A stretch of 14,682 nt of DNA from Ruminococcaceae bacterium UBA3451 (GCA_002378845.1 DFRY01000023.1:3774-18455), one strand, 5' to 3'. Shown: positions 1-7,161, counted from the first letter of the stretch. Notes: a model not told the origin generated them from the sequence alone. Translations and numbers: made by a program.

Positions 1-29
1 GGGGGGGCAAAATATTGTACTCTATTGTC

Positions 30-1268
30 TTAATTCGTGCGTTTTTTCGCGTCTGCCGAATACATCAGCTGCAGGGTTTTTGCATCCGCTATTCCGGTTA
101 CTTCCAGTCCGTTCAAAAGCTGAAAATCCTTTACACTCTGCTCGGTTCCTTCGGCATACAGCCCGGTTGGCTTCACGAACATGTAGCCCAGCTCCTGCAG
201 GCGGTTCTGCATTTTCAGAACGTCCGGGGTCTGCATTCCCTTTTGCAGCATAGTGTAATTCCCCGCAGGTGCGGAGGACGTGCTGGACGGAGTACCGGAC
301 ACATTTCCCGAAACGGTACCGGATGAAGTGCCGGACGACGTTTGTGAAGAGGGGCTGGACAGGGTGTCCGATCCCTTCAGCAGTTCAGGGTAAGCGGTTC
401 CTGCCATGAAACTGACCCCGTCAATCATATCCCTGCCTTGCAGAAGAATCTGCGACGCGTCCATTTCATACACTCTGCCTTCTTTTACGGCAGTCAGCTT
501 TTTGTATTCTTCGCTCTGCGTAAGCTGCGCCTTCATTCCAGAAGGACAGAAAACATACTTCGGGTCGGCGCGCAGCAAATCCGCGGCAGCCATCTTATTC
601 CCGATTCCGTCCGCTGCGACATTGGACAACCCGGCGGCTTCAATCAGTTTTCCTTCCAAGGTATCCCCCGTTATTACCCCGCCGTTTGTGTCTATGACAT
701 ATGCGGCCGTGGTCACGGTGTCGCTTTGCGGAATCACACGGCTGATGTCGTCAATCGTAAGGAAAACGCTCTGTGATATTTTCTTTCCTTGTTCATAACC
801 GGTCATTGCGCCTTTCAGCGCTGCGCCCACTTGGGAATACAGCCGGTCCAAATCTTCCCGGCTGGACGCACGGGAAATTTTCAGCACGGTAATGCCTTCC
901 TGATTCATGGCGTTCAGCTGCGCGTCGGTAATGTCGGTATCGGTCAGAACCAAATCCGCGCCAAGGCTTTTGATCTGCTTTGCGTCGTCCGCGGTAACGT
1001 TGGGAAGAACCGAGAGGTCACTTTGGGTGCAATCCGCGCTTTTTGCCTTGAGCTGAATTTCATAATCCAGTGCCAAAACCACGCTGGCCAGATTTGGCGA
1101 CAGTACCGCCACACCGGTCGGCTGGGCTTTCAGGGTCACTGTGCCAATGGTGACAGGGTACTCCTGCTCCCCTTTTCCGGAGGAAATATCGTTTTTCGGG
1201 CCGCAGCCCGTAAAAATTACTGCTGTAAGGCATACGCATAAAATTGCAGCCGTCAGTTTTTTCAGCAT
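30..1268 (-). CDS. Lipoprotein: Fe/B12-type substrate-binding domain fused to a peptidoglycan-binding domain
   Basis: The 412-residue product starts with a lipoprotein signal (two Lys, a hydrophobic run, Cys22 after Phe-Thr-Gly), so it should be anchored outside the membrane. Residues about 35-295 read as a TroA/BtuF-like substrate-binding domain: the stretches around SLGADLVLTD (101-110) and VKEGRVYEMD (261-270) are typical of ABC binding proteins for iron chelates or cobalamin. Residues about 301-336 are a Ser/Thr/Gly/Pro-rich linker. Residues about 340-405 resemble PG_binding_1 (LQKGM, VLKMQNRLQELGY, VKDFQ, TGIADAKTLQ). ATG at 1268 is preceded by AAGGAG. It lies 25 bp downstream of the DUF815 gene and is probably cotranscribed. 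No permease or ATPase of an ABC importer is in view, so the ligand is unknown; it may be an importer component encoded apart or a sensor held to the wall. Confidence 0.85.
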   Translation of the reverse strand: MLKKLTAAILCVCLTAVIFTGCGPKNDISSGKGEQEYPVTIGTVTLKAQPTGVAVLSPNLASVVLALDYEIQLKAKSADCTQSDLSVLPNVTADDAKQIKSLGADLVLTDTDITDAQLNAMNQEGITVLKISRASSREDLDRLYSQVGAALKGAMTGYEQGKKISQSVFLTIDDISRVIPQSDTVTTAAYVIDTNGGVITGDTLEGKLIEAAGLSNVAADGIGNKMAAADLLRADPKYVFCPSGMKAQLTQSEEYKKLTAVKEGRVYEMDASQILLQGRDMIDGVSFMAGTAYPELLKGSDTLSSPSSQTSSGTSSGTVSGNVSGTPSSTSSAPAGNYTMLQKGMQTPDVLKMQNRLQELGYMFVKPTGLYAEGTEQSVKDFQLLNGLEVTGIADAKTLQLMYSADAKKRTN

Positions 1269-1293
1269 ATCGTTCTCCTTTTCCGTTCACGAA

Positions 1294-2538
1294 TTAGTCA
1301 AGAGCCTGTCCGCGCTTAATGCGTGCTTCGGCATCGTCAATGTACTGTCTTGCGCAGCGCGGGGAACGCCCGCCGCGCGCCATTGCCCAGCGCTCCGCGC
1401 CCTTTTCCAGGTCGCTCACATAACGCTCCAGCTTACGCTGTTTTGCAAGCTGACGGATAATTTCCAAAAATCGCTCCCTGTCCGGCAAAGTAAAACTGAT
1501 GGACAGCCCAAACCGATCCGCCAGGGAAAGACTTTCCTGAATGGTGTCACCCTTGTGCACCTCGTCGCCCTCGCGGTCGGAAATCGTCTCGCGCACCAAA
1601 TGCCTGCGGTTCGACGTTGCGTAAATCAGCGTGTTTTCCGGCCGGGCGGCAAGCCCGCCCTCCAGCACCGCTTTCAGTGCGGCGTAGGTATCGTTTTGCT
1701 TGGAGAAAGACAAATCGTCAATAAAGATAATAAATTTCATTGGGATAGCGGCAATTTGATCCACCAGCAAAGGAAAGTCCATTAAAGATTCCTTGGGCAT
1801 TTCGATTACGCGCAGCCCCCGCGAATAATATTCGTTCAAAAGAGCCTTTACGGTGGAGGATTTTCCCGTGCCGCGGTCACCGTAAAGCAGGCAGTTGTTC
1901 GCGGGCAATCCCTGTAAAAATGCCATTGTATTGTCGATTGCCAGATTACGGGGAATTTCGTACCCCTTCAGGTCGGCCAAATGCGTTTTGTCCGGGTAGG
2001 CAACCGGCTGAATTTTCTGGTCTCGCCAAATAAACGCGCGGTAACGGGCGTACATTCCGCAGCCGTTTTCCCGGTAATACTGCGCCATGTTCTGAATGCA
2101 GTCCTTTAAATCACCCCGTAAGGCTCCGACCGGTTCGCCGGTTTCCCAAAAAGGAAGCTCCAGCCCCTGCAGCGCGTCGCGGAACGGGCTGCCGTCCAGC
2201 AGTTCCTGCGGGGTAATAGAGGATACGTCCAAAATAATTTTGAGGTCGCGTTCCACCGCGTCCATCATCGGCTGGGGAAAGCTTGTCTGCCCTGCCGCCG
2301 CCGAAAGCGAAAACGCATTTTCATCGTACAGCGCCGTACCGGTAATGCATTCCGTCAGGTTTTCGCTGCAGCCCCGCTCGCACAGCACCGCGAAAAAGTC
2401 GCCCCAAAAATTCAAAAAATCCTGCTCTGTCTGCGCCCACAGCAGTTTATAAAACGCCTTGGGAACCGTACGGTTTAATATTCCTTTATAAACCGAAAGC
2501 GACGCCATTTTCATGGCGGCCTGCTTTATTTGATTCAT
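1294..2538 (-). CDS. DUF815-family AAA ATPase
   Basis: The 414-residue cytoplasmic product has a Walker A motif GDRGTGKSS (220-228), a hydrophobic strand with Walker B acidic residues FIIFIDD (269-275), a sensor-1-like ATSN (307-310) and an arginine-bearing GRSPRCARQ stretch (390-398). This order and the length fit the DUF815 family of AAA+ ATPases, which is widespread in Clostridia and has no firmly assigned function. The N-terminal 200 residues have no catalytic motif I recognise. The ATG at 2538 is preceded by GGGAG at a good distance. It is the first gene of a two-gene unit with the downstream substrate-binding lipoprotein, and is divergent from the lipoprotein gene at 2702. A role in membrane or envelope remodelling would be speculation. 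Confidence 0.88.
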   Translation of the reverse strand: MNQIKQAAMKMASLSVYKGILNRTVPKAFYKLLWAQTEQDFLNFWGDFFAVLCERGCSENLTECITGTALYDENAFSLSAAAGQTSFPQPMMDAVERDLKIILDVSSITPQELLDGSPFRDALQGLELPFWETGEPVGALRGDLKDCIQNMAQYYRENGCGMYARYRAFIWRDQKIQPVAYPDKTHLADLKGYEIPRNLAIDNTMAFLQGLPANNCLLYGDRGTGKSSTVKALLNEYYSRGLRVIEMPKESLMDFPLLVDQIAAIPMKFIIFIDDLSFSKQNDTYAALKAVLEGGLAARPENTLIYATSNRRHLVRETISDREGDEVHKGDTIQESLSLADRFGLSISFTLPDRERFLEIIRQLAKQRKLERYVSDLEKGAERWAMARGGRSPRCARQYIDDAEARIKRGQALD

Positions 2539-2587
2539 TTCAGACTCCCTGCGATAATCATAAATTTATATCAAAATATATATTGTT

Positions 2588-2617
2588 ATTTTAAACTTGT
2601 TGCTGGTATTATGTCAA
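2588..2617 (-). promoter_or_regulatory. Candidate sigma-A promoter for the DUF815 operon
   Basis: On the minus strand TTGACA (2617-2612) is followed after 18 bases by TAAAAT (2593-2588). It sits about 50 bp upstream of the ATPase start codon and points towards it. Assigned by consensus match only. Confidence 0.55.
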
Positions 2618-2635
2618 GTACAAGGGAAATATAGG

Positions 2636-2664
2636 TTGCGATTGTTCAAAAAATTTGTTATGAT
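2636..2664 (+). promoter_or_regulatory. Candidate sigma-A promoter for the lipoprotein gene at 2702
   Basis: TTGCGA (2636-2641), a 17-base spacer and TATGAT (2659-2664) lie 37 bp before the start codon. Together with the opposite-facing promoter at 2588-2617 this makes the 163 bp gap a divergent promoter region. Assigned by consensus match only. Confidence 0.55.
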
Positions 2665-2701
2665 GAATATTAATGTCGGAATGAATCAATTGAGGTAATC
2701 T

Positions 2702-3526
2702 ATGATGAAACGAAGTAAAATAACCGGTCTGGTTCTTATTATATGTTTGCTCTTATCCCTGGCCGCCTGCGGCAGCAAAGCGGACGCCGATGTGCTGATG
2801 CGCGAGGCTTCGGCCAACGCGGAAAAAATTCAGAATTGCACTGCTTCCATCAACAATACACTGGAATTTACCGCGAATGGAAAAGCGAATCAGTTTAAAA
2901 CGGGAAACGAAATTGTTTATTACGCAAAGCCGTTTGCACTGAAATCCACACAAACCTCCCTGCTCGGCTCCACCACGGCGAACAGCACGTCTTACACCGT
3001 GACGGATTCGGACGGAATCTGGTTTTACTCCAATTCCGGCGCGGGCTGGCAAAAAACCTCGGCGGGCGACATCGACACCACACCCCTGCGGCAGGTGGAT
3101 ATTCTGCGGCTGCTGGATAGTGTAAAAAGCCAGAAATACGTACGCGAAACCACTCTGGATTCCGTAAAAGTTCACAAGCTGGAGCTCACCTTCCAAAGCG
3201 AAGTGCTGCGCAGCACCTTGGAAAACATTGTAACCGCCACCGGCATGGGGCAGGGCTCGACTACCATTGTACAAACCCTGCTGGACGGCGCCGGCGATAT
3301 TTACGGTTACTGCTATATTGATGAATCCACCGGGCAAATTGCCCGCATTGAGCTGGACGCCACCGAAGCGGTCAATAAGATATTCCAGAACATCGACGGC
3401 AGCGGCGTTACGGTAAACGTTTCGAAATGCCTGATGGAAGGCAGCATCAGCAATATTGGCAAAGCGCCCGGCGTTGCCCTTCCGGCGGAAGCATCCGCCG
3501 CTCAGAACGTGCAGGCACAGGGTTAA
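2702..3526 (+). CDS. LolA-like (DUF6612-type) lipoprotein of unknown function
   Basis: The 274-residue product begins with a lipoprotein signal: MMKRSK, a long hydrophobic stretch and the lipobox LAAC with Cys23. It should be attached to the outer face of the membrane. The rest alternates predicted beta strands typical of the LppX/LolA-like fold found in Firmicutes DUF6612 lipoproteins: an early KIQNCTASINNTLEF segment, then a WFYSNSGAGWQK segment, VHKLELTF, and a GYCYIDESTGQIARIELD strand near the end. Such folds bind lipids or hydrophobic ligands in better known relatives; here the ligand is unknown. ATG at 2702 is followed by a second ATG, with TGAGG upstream. It is monocistronic, closed by the terminator at 3569-3600. 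Family placement is by fold-like pattern, so moderate certainty. Confidence 0.8.
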   Translation: MMKRSKITGLVLIICLLLSLAACGSKADADVLMREASANAEKIQNCTASINNTLEFTANGKANQFKTGNEIVYYAKPFALKSTQTSLLGSTTANSTSYTVTDSDGIWFYSNSGAGWQKTSAGDIDTTPLRQVDILRLLDSVKSQKYVRETTLDSVKVHKLELTFQSEVLRSTLENIVTATGMGQGSTTIVQTLLDGAGDIYGYCYIDESTGQIARIELDATEAVNKIFQNIDGSGVTVNVSKCLMEGSISNIGKAPGVALPAEASAAQNVQAQG

Positions 3527-3568
3527 CCCCCAAGCGCCGGCAATTCGTTTTATATTGTTAAAAAGCAA

Positions 3569-3608
3569 GAGGAACTCCCGTAATTCAGCGGGAATTCCTC
3601 TTTTTCTT
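3569..3608. terminator. Shared rho-independent terminator between convergent genes
   Basis: The arms GAGGAACTCCCG (3569-3580) and CGGGAATTCCTC (3589-3600) form a 12-bp stem with an 8-base loop, followed on the plus strand by TTTTTCTTTT. The single imperfect pair is C-A in the plus transcript but G-U in the minus transcript, so the hairpin is slightly better for the gerQ side. On the minus side a CTTTTT run follows the stem after a few bases. Confidence 0.85.
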
Positions 3609-4199
3609 TTAATAATAAAAACGGATAAACTTGATGTTGTAAAAATCACAGGCCAGCACATCGTCGGTTTGCGTTTCATTGAGCAGAATGTAGTTGATTC
3701 CGACGCCGATCAAAATTCCGGACCGGTCCGTCAGGGTATTCGTCCCGATTAAAAAAGTGACAAGCACCGGGCGGCCGATTTGCGTGCGGAGAAACCCGTT
3801 CAAATACTGCAAATTATCGCCGGTAATTGCCCCTGCCTGTGCCGCAGTGGGAGTAAGCGGAGCAAGCCCGCTGCCCGCGCTCGGAACCGCCGCGGTTCTG
3901 GCCTGCCCGCTGCGCCCATCATACCCGGGCATGCCCGGTGCAAGAACGGAACCGCTCTGTTCCAGCTGCTGCCTTTGCTGTTCCTGCTGTTCCGGCGTCA
4001 TGCTGGTAAAGCTCGCAATATCTTCCATGGTAGGTACTCTGTTTCCCATCGTCTTTGTAATGCCTCCTACAGCGGGCTTCGCCGCTGTGACTGTATTTGC
4101 GTTGCTTGCTGCCATATTTTGTGCCGGAAGCGGCATTGGGGTTATGGGGGAACCGCCCCCGCAACCGCAGCCGCCCATGGGCGGGTTGTAATAATCCAT
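3609..4199 (-). CDS. gerQ: GerQ-like spore coat protein
   Basis: The 196-residue product has a low-complexity N-terminal half (Gly/Cys-rich GGCGCGGG at 9-16, Pro/Ala-rich segments, a Gln-rich stretch around 68-82) and a compact C-terminal domain (about 127-196) with LNGFLRTQIGRPVLVTFLIG, a SGILIGVGINYILL strand pair and an aromatic end. That domain resembles Bacillus GerQ, the coat protein needed for the cortex hydrolase CwlJ to be present and active in spores. The call is strongly supported by the gene just upstream being cwlJ, the same pairing as in Bacillus. AAGGAGG lies 10 bp before the ATG, and only 20 bp separate it from cwlJ. Bacillus GerQ is cross-linked by transglutaminase through N-terminal lysines; here the first Lys is residue 41, so that feature seems absent. 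Confidence 0.8.
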   Translation of the reverse strand: MDYYNPPMGGCGCGGGSPITPMPLPAQNMAASNANTVTAAKPAVGGITKTMGNRVPTMEDIASFTSMTPEQQEQQRQQLEQSGSVLAPGMPGYDGRSGQARTAAVPSAGSGLAPLTPTAAQAGAITGDNLQYLNGFLRTQIGRPVLVTFLIGTNTLTDRSGILIGVGINYILLNETQTDDVLACDFYNIKFIRFYY

Positions 4200-4219
4200 A
4201 CCTGAAAATCCTCCTTAAC

Positions 4220-4666
4220 TCATGTTGACGCGTATTTCGACGTGGGCGAATAAAAGCAATGCTGGTTAATCCGATTATAAATTACGCCGACCTGCCCCGC
4301 AGGGAAATAAGGGGGACATTGCGGATTGTACGGATTAAAATAGAAAAGGCAGTTTCCTACGCCGGAAAAAACATTGTTGGCAAGCGCCCAGTCGGCTATT
4401 TCGTAATGCACTTCATCGGGGTCAATATTGTACACGTTTTGCGGGTTGTACTGACCGTTCAGTTCTGTGCGCATGCAGTCAAACTGGCCGGGCTGTTCAA
4501 TAATCCTGCGGTAATCCCCGCCCTGGCTGACCCGTGCAAATTCGCCGTTCGGCACGTTTGCCCGGTTTGTAATTACGCTTGCGACCGCACGCATTCCGTT
4601 GTCGCCTTCTCCGCCTGCTTCGCATTTAATAATTCTTGCTAAAAGTTCTCTGGTATTGAATGGCAT
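4220..4666 (-). CDS. cwlJ: CwlJ-type spore cortex-lytic hydrolase
   Basis: The 148-residue product is a stand-alone SleB/CwlJ hydrolase_2 domain without signal peptide or extra peptidoglycan-binding domain, matching the size and layout of CwlJ rather than SleB. The start MPFNTRELLA leads into RIIKCEAGGEGDNGMRAVASVI, where Glu16 sits at the position of the proposed catalytic acid of the family; the NPQNVY, FYFNP and CFYSP segments follow. CwlJ degrades cortex peptidoglycan (muramic-delta-lactam containing) during germination and acts from the coat, with GerQ as partner. I chose ATG 4666 because AGGTG lies 5 bp upstream; an in-frame TTG at 4714 would add 16 residues but has weaker support. It is first in an operon with gerQ. 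No convincing SigE or SigK promoter could be assigned by eye. Confidence 0.9.
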   Translation of the reverse strand: MPFNTRELLARIIKCEAGGEGDNGMRAVASVITNRANVPNGEFARVSQGGDYRRIIEQPGQFDCMRTELNGQYNPQNVYNIDPDEVHYEIADWALANNVFSGVGNCLFYFNPYNPQCPPYFPAGQVGVIYNRINQHCFYSPTSKYAST

Positions 4667-4786
4667 TTTATCACCTGATTTTAATAAATTGTCTCCAAGC
4701 ATAATATGTTTCAAATGGCTTCATTGGCACAATAACCTTGCCGAGCGCAATATTTTCATTGTTGTACCGGAATTGTGTGAAAACAC

Positions 4787-4815
4787 TTGACATTTCCCGT
4801 TATTCTATTTAGAAT
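4787..4815 (+). promoter_or_regulatory. Strong promoter of tRNA-Ser
   Basis: TTGACA (4787-4792), exactly 17 bases, then TAGAAT (4810-4815): a near-consensus sigma-A promoter ending 41 bp before the tRNA. The -10 box lies in a small palindrome (ATTCTATTTAGAAT). Confidence 0.8.
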
Positions 4816-4856
4816 AGATAAGCATGCACGGGACAACCGTCTGCAAAACAGAATAC

Positions 4857-4945
4857 GGAGTGGTATCGAAGTGGTCATAACGGGACTGACTCGAAATCAG
4901 TTGAACCGCAAGGTTCCGTGGGTTCGAATCCCACCCGCTCCGCCA
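4857..4945 (+). tRNA. tRNA-Ser, anticodon CGA
   Basis: The acceptor stem GGAGTGG (4857-4863) pairs with CCGCTCC (4935-4941), with one G-T pair, followed by discriminator G and an encoded CCA (4943-4945). The anticodon arm ACTGA/TCAGT encloses the loop CTCGAAA, with anticodon CGA at 4892-4894, which reads UCG. A long variable arm (GAACC-GCAA-GGTTC) and the T arm GTGGG-TTCGAAT-CCCAC complete a class II serine tRNA. Confidence 0.95.
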
Positions 4946-4983
4946 AAGAAACAGCCGTACACTTTGTGTACGGCTGTTTCTTT
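4945..4983 (+). terminator. Terminator of tRNA-Ser
   Basis: A perfect 18-bp stem (4945-4962 with 4966-4983) and a 3-base loop TTT. The descending arm ends in TTTCTTT, giving the U-rich release tract. The left arm begins at the last A of the tRNA CCA. Confidence 0.85.
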
Positions 4984-5037
4984 CGTGGTGATATGAGAAC
5001 CCACCGTTTAAGCGACAATATATATGAGCATTTTTAT

Positions 5038-5066
5038 TTGCAGGTTGGAATATACTGTTCTATAAT
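5038..5066 (+). promoter_or_regulatory. Candidate promoter of the araC-like/map unit
   Basis: TTGCAG (5038-5043), a 17-base spacer and a perfect TATAAT (5061-5066). The start codon of the first gene is about 140 bp further on. The remainder of the 225 bp between the tRNA terminator and the gene is AT-rich with no other recognisable element. Confidence 0.55.
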
Positions 5067-5208
5067 CTGTTCAGTAATAAAAATATCCGTAAGCTCCTGT
5101 CGCAGTCAAATTATTGACGCTTTCAGGCACGCACCGTATCACATATTTGCAACTTATATCAGGTAATTGTCAGTAAATATTGATATACTGGGGAAAGGAG
5201 TGAAGCAA

Positions 5209-5556
5209 ATGTCCATACAAACAATAGAAGCAATGGCAAAGTGGGTGGAGAATAACTTCGCGGAAAGCCCAAGCCTGCAAGATATGTCATCCTATGTTGG
5301 TTATTCACCGTATTACTGCTCTGCAAAGTTTCGGGAGCATATGGGTATGACATATAAACAATTTCTTGCCCAATGTAAATTAAAAGCTGCTGCCTATGAT
5401 CTTTGTATAACCAGTGACAAAATAACCGATATTGCTTTTCGATATGGGTACTCGTCATCTGAAGCGTTTGCAAGAGCCTTTTCGCAAACATTTCAATGTT
5501 CGCCAAGGCAATATCGGAAAGCCCGTAGTGTTTCTCTTGATTCACTTAGTCCATAG
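5209..5556 (+). CDS. Minimal AraC-family DNA-binding protein
   Basis: The 115-residue product consists almost only of the AraC/XylS double helix-turn-helix domain. The first helix-turn-helix lies at about 23-42 (LQDMSSYVGYSPYYCSAKF); the second spans about 71-92 with the family signature IAFRYGYSSSEAFARAF and the closing SPRQYR. There is no ligand-binding domain, so it is the size class of SoxS/MarA. ATG 5209 has AAGGAG 8 bp upstream; a TTG at 5167 would extend it but lacks a ribosome site. It precedes the aminopeptidase gene by 41 bp with no terminator, so they are likely an operon. What it senses or controls cannot be read here; autoregulation or control of the aminopeptidase is inference. 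Confidence 0.85.
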   Translation: MSIQTIEAMAKWVENNFAESPSLQDMSSYVGYSPYYCSAKFREHMGMTYKQFLAQCKLKAAAYDLCITSDKITDIAFRYGYSSSEAFARAFSQTFQCSPRQYRKARSVSLDSLSP

Positions 5557-5597
5557 GGGGTGCTGCTTCCTCCGAATTTGTGAATGGAGGAAATAAA

Positions 5598-6473
5598 ATG
5601 TCTGAAAACTTTGGGAGAAACGATCTTTGTTGGTGTGGCAGCGGTCTGAAATATAAAAAATGCCATGCTTTAGCTGATGAACAAATGGAAGTCTATCGCT
5701 TAAAAGGATATGAAGTACCACATCGAAAATTGCTTAAAACAAAACAACAGATTGAAGGTATCCGGGAAAGCGGCAAGCGCAACATTGCTGTGCTTGATTT
5801 CATCGGGGAGTATGCGGTTGACGGGGTAACCACGGAAACGCTCGATCGACTCATTTATGAAAAGACCAAGGAGCTTGGAGGTATTCCGGCAGACCTTCAT
5901 TACGAAGGATACCCGAAGAGCGTGTGTATCTCGATTAATGACGTTGTATGTCATGGTATCCCCTCTGACCATGTATTCCTGCGAAACGGCGACATTGTAA
6001 ATATTGATGTGTCTACAATTTATAACGGCTTTTTTTCAGATTCTTCCCGTATGTTTTGCATAGGCGCTGTTTCCCCTGAAAAACAAAAGCTGGTTGCTGT
6101 TGCGAAAGAATGTATGGATTTAGGTATTGAACAAGTAAAGCCATGGGGTTTTCTTGGCGATGTTGGGCAAGCGGTTCATGACCATGCACGAAAAAATGGA
6201 TATTCTGTTGTTCGAGAAATCGGAGGCCACGGTATTGGTCTGGAATTTCATGAAGAACCATGGGTCGGTTATGTAACAAGGCAAGGAACCGGAAAGATCT
6301 TAGTTCCGGGGCTTGTTTTTACTGTAGAGCCAATGATAAATATGGGGAGCTCCAAAATAGCAACAGATAAACACGATAACTGGACTGTTCACACGGCGGA
6401 TGGGAAGCCATCCGCACAATGGGAAAAAACAGTGCTCGTAACCGAAACGGGTTATGAGGTATTGGCATATTGA
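5598..6473 (+). CDS. map: Type I methionine aminopeptidase with N-terminal SEC-C motif
   Basis: The 291-residue enzyme removes the initiator Met from new proteins. Residues 7-23 (GRNDLCWCGSG...KKCH) form a SEC-C zinc-binding motif with Cys11, Cys13, Cys22 and His23, as in SecA tails and ribosome-associated proteins. The pita-bread catalytic domain follows with all five metal ligands: Asp137 (NIDVS), Asp148 (FSDSSR), His211 (GGHGIG), Glu244 (TVEPM) and Glu276 (QWEKT), plus His119 (VCHGIP) for substrate contact. ATG 5598 is preceded by GGAGG; a GTG at 5580 is less likely. This SEC-C form commonly exists alongside a plain housekeeping Map set in the ribosomal protein operon, so it is probably a second copy; that copy is not in this window. 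Its base composition looks more AT-rich than the flanking left-hand genes. Confidence 0.93.
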   Translation: MSENFGRNDLCWCGSGLKYKKCHALADEQMEVYRLKGYEVPHRKLLKTKQQIEGIRESGKRNIAVLDFIGEYAVDGVTTETLDRLIYEKTKELGGIPADLHYEGYPKSVCISINDVVCHGIPSDHVFLRNGDIVNIDVSTIYNGFFSDSSRMFCIGAVSPEKQKLVAVAKECMDLGIEQVKPWGFLGDVGQAVHDHARKNGYSVVREIGGHGIGLEFHEEPWVGYVTRQGTGKILVPGLVFTVEPMINMGSSKIATDKHDNWTVHTADGKPSAQWEKTVLVTETGYEVLAY

Positions 6474-6571
6474 TGAACAGTTAGGAATAAACAAGATTTC
6501 TCATTTAGGCATATTCAGAAGCTGACAAACTCCGGTTTGTTTCATTGAATATAACGGATTCCTGAAAATTT

Positions 6572-6608
6572 GCGGGAGTATTTTCTAACGAAGATACCCC
6601 GCTTTTTT
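6572..6608 (+). terminator. Terminator downstream of map
   Basis: GCGGG-A-GTATTTTC (6572-6585) pairs with GAAGATACCCCGC (6590-6602) with one bulged A and one G-U pair, loop TAAC, then six T (6603-6608). It lies about 100 bp after the map stop codon. The interval 6474-6571 holds no gene I can support. Confidence 0.8.
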
Positions 6609-6618
6609 ATGTCCTTTT

Positions 6619-7161
6619 TCAATTGTCCGGAACCGAAAGCCTGTTTTCTGTAGTATGAAAACTTGATATGCTCCCCATTGCTATTTTCCGATAATTATAA
6701 TAAAGATAAAATCGATTCCCCGGCTGAAACAGTTTATCCTCGGGGGTATCGTCTAAAACAAGCCGGGCTTTACAAGTACAATGATAATTATCTGACCAAA
6801 CAATTTCAGTAAGAGCAATACAAAACGCTGTACGTATCGGAGTTCCTCCTGCATCCATAAAGCACGCCGGAAAAATTTCTCCGTTTACCACCCGAAACCG
6901 CGGCAGCAGCAGTCCTTTCCTCCCGCGCTTTTCCCAAGCCAAATTCACTTGCACAGAACGTCCGGTACAAACATTCCCCTCGTTTTTCTTATAAAAACGG
7001 GCATATGGCAGCCGCAAAAACACCGCCGTGCCCAGGGCAAGCATGATTAATCCTGTTATTCCCAAAATCCAATCCAAAACGGGATTACCCGCTTTTGCTT
7101 TATTATAGAAACGAATAATAGTTGCCGCTACCAGTGCAACAGCCAAAAGAACAGCACTCAT
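6619..7161 (-). CDS. Two-helix membrane protein, remaining frame of an interrupted gene
   Basis: Reading from the ATG at 7161 gives 180 residues: a first membrane segment at about 2-16, a short basic loop, a second segment at about 30-50, and a soluble C-terminal region of about 125 residues rich in beta-strand-like patterns, with Cys in a YHCTCKARL stretch. I do not recognise a family. This ATG has no convincing ribosome binding site. The reading frame continues upstream without interruption to a TAG at 7267-7269 and beyond it to an ATG with a strong ribosome site at 7296, so this is probably the body of a longer protein (see the entry at 7162-7296). Whether it is still made, by reinitiation or readthrough, is unknown. 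It is convergent with map and divergent from the gene at 7439. Confidence 0.6.
   Translation of the reverse strand: MSAVLLAVALVAATIIRFYNKAKAGNPVLDWILGITGLIMLALGTAVFLRLPYARFYKKNEGNVCTGRSVQVNLAWEKRGRKGLLLPRFRVVNGEIFPACFMDAGGTPIRTAFCIALTEIVWSDNYHCTCKARLVLDDTPEDKLFQPGNRFYLYYNYRKIAMGSISSFHTTENRLSVPDN

Noticed and set aside
1..29. G-run at the left edge as half of a terminator
   Set aside because: Only seven G and a few bases are visible; without the sequence to the left a hairpin cannot be shown.
1141..1785. 214-codon plus-strand frame over the gap between the first two genes
   Set aside because: It spans the junction of two good minus-strand genes and is a shadow in another frame.
2753..3679. 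Long open frame on the minus strand (308 codons) across the lipoprotein gene
   Set aside because: It is antisense to a convincing lipoprotein gene with signal peptide, promoter and terminator; its translation has no recognisable domain and runs through the terminator.
4667..4790. SigE/SigK promoter for cwlJ-gerQ
   Set aside because: CATATTAT near 4690-4710 on the minus strand vaguely resembles a SigE -10, but no matching -35 lies at the right distance.
4900..4945. tRNA-Ser 3-prime end as an integration (att) site
   Set aside because: I found no second copy of the tRNA 3-prime sequence and no integrase in the window, so insertion at the tRNA is not supported beyond a composition hint.
5159..5545. 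128-codon minus-strand frame opposite the mini AraC gene
   Set aside because: The plus strand has a clear AraC helix-turn-helix domain with a good ribosome site; the minus translation matches nothing.
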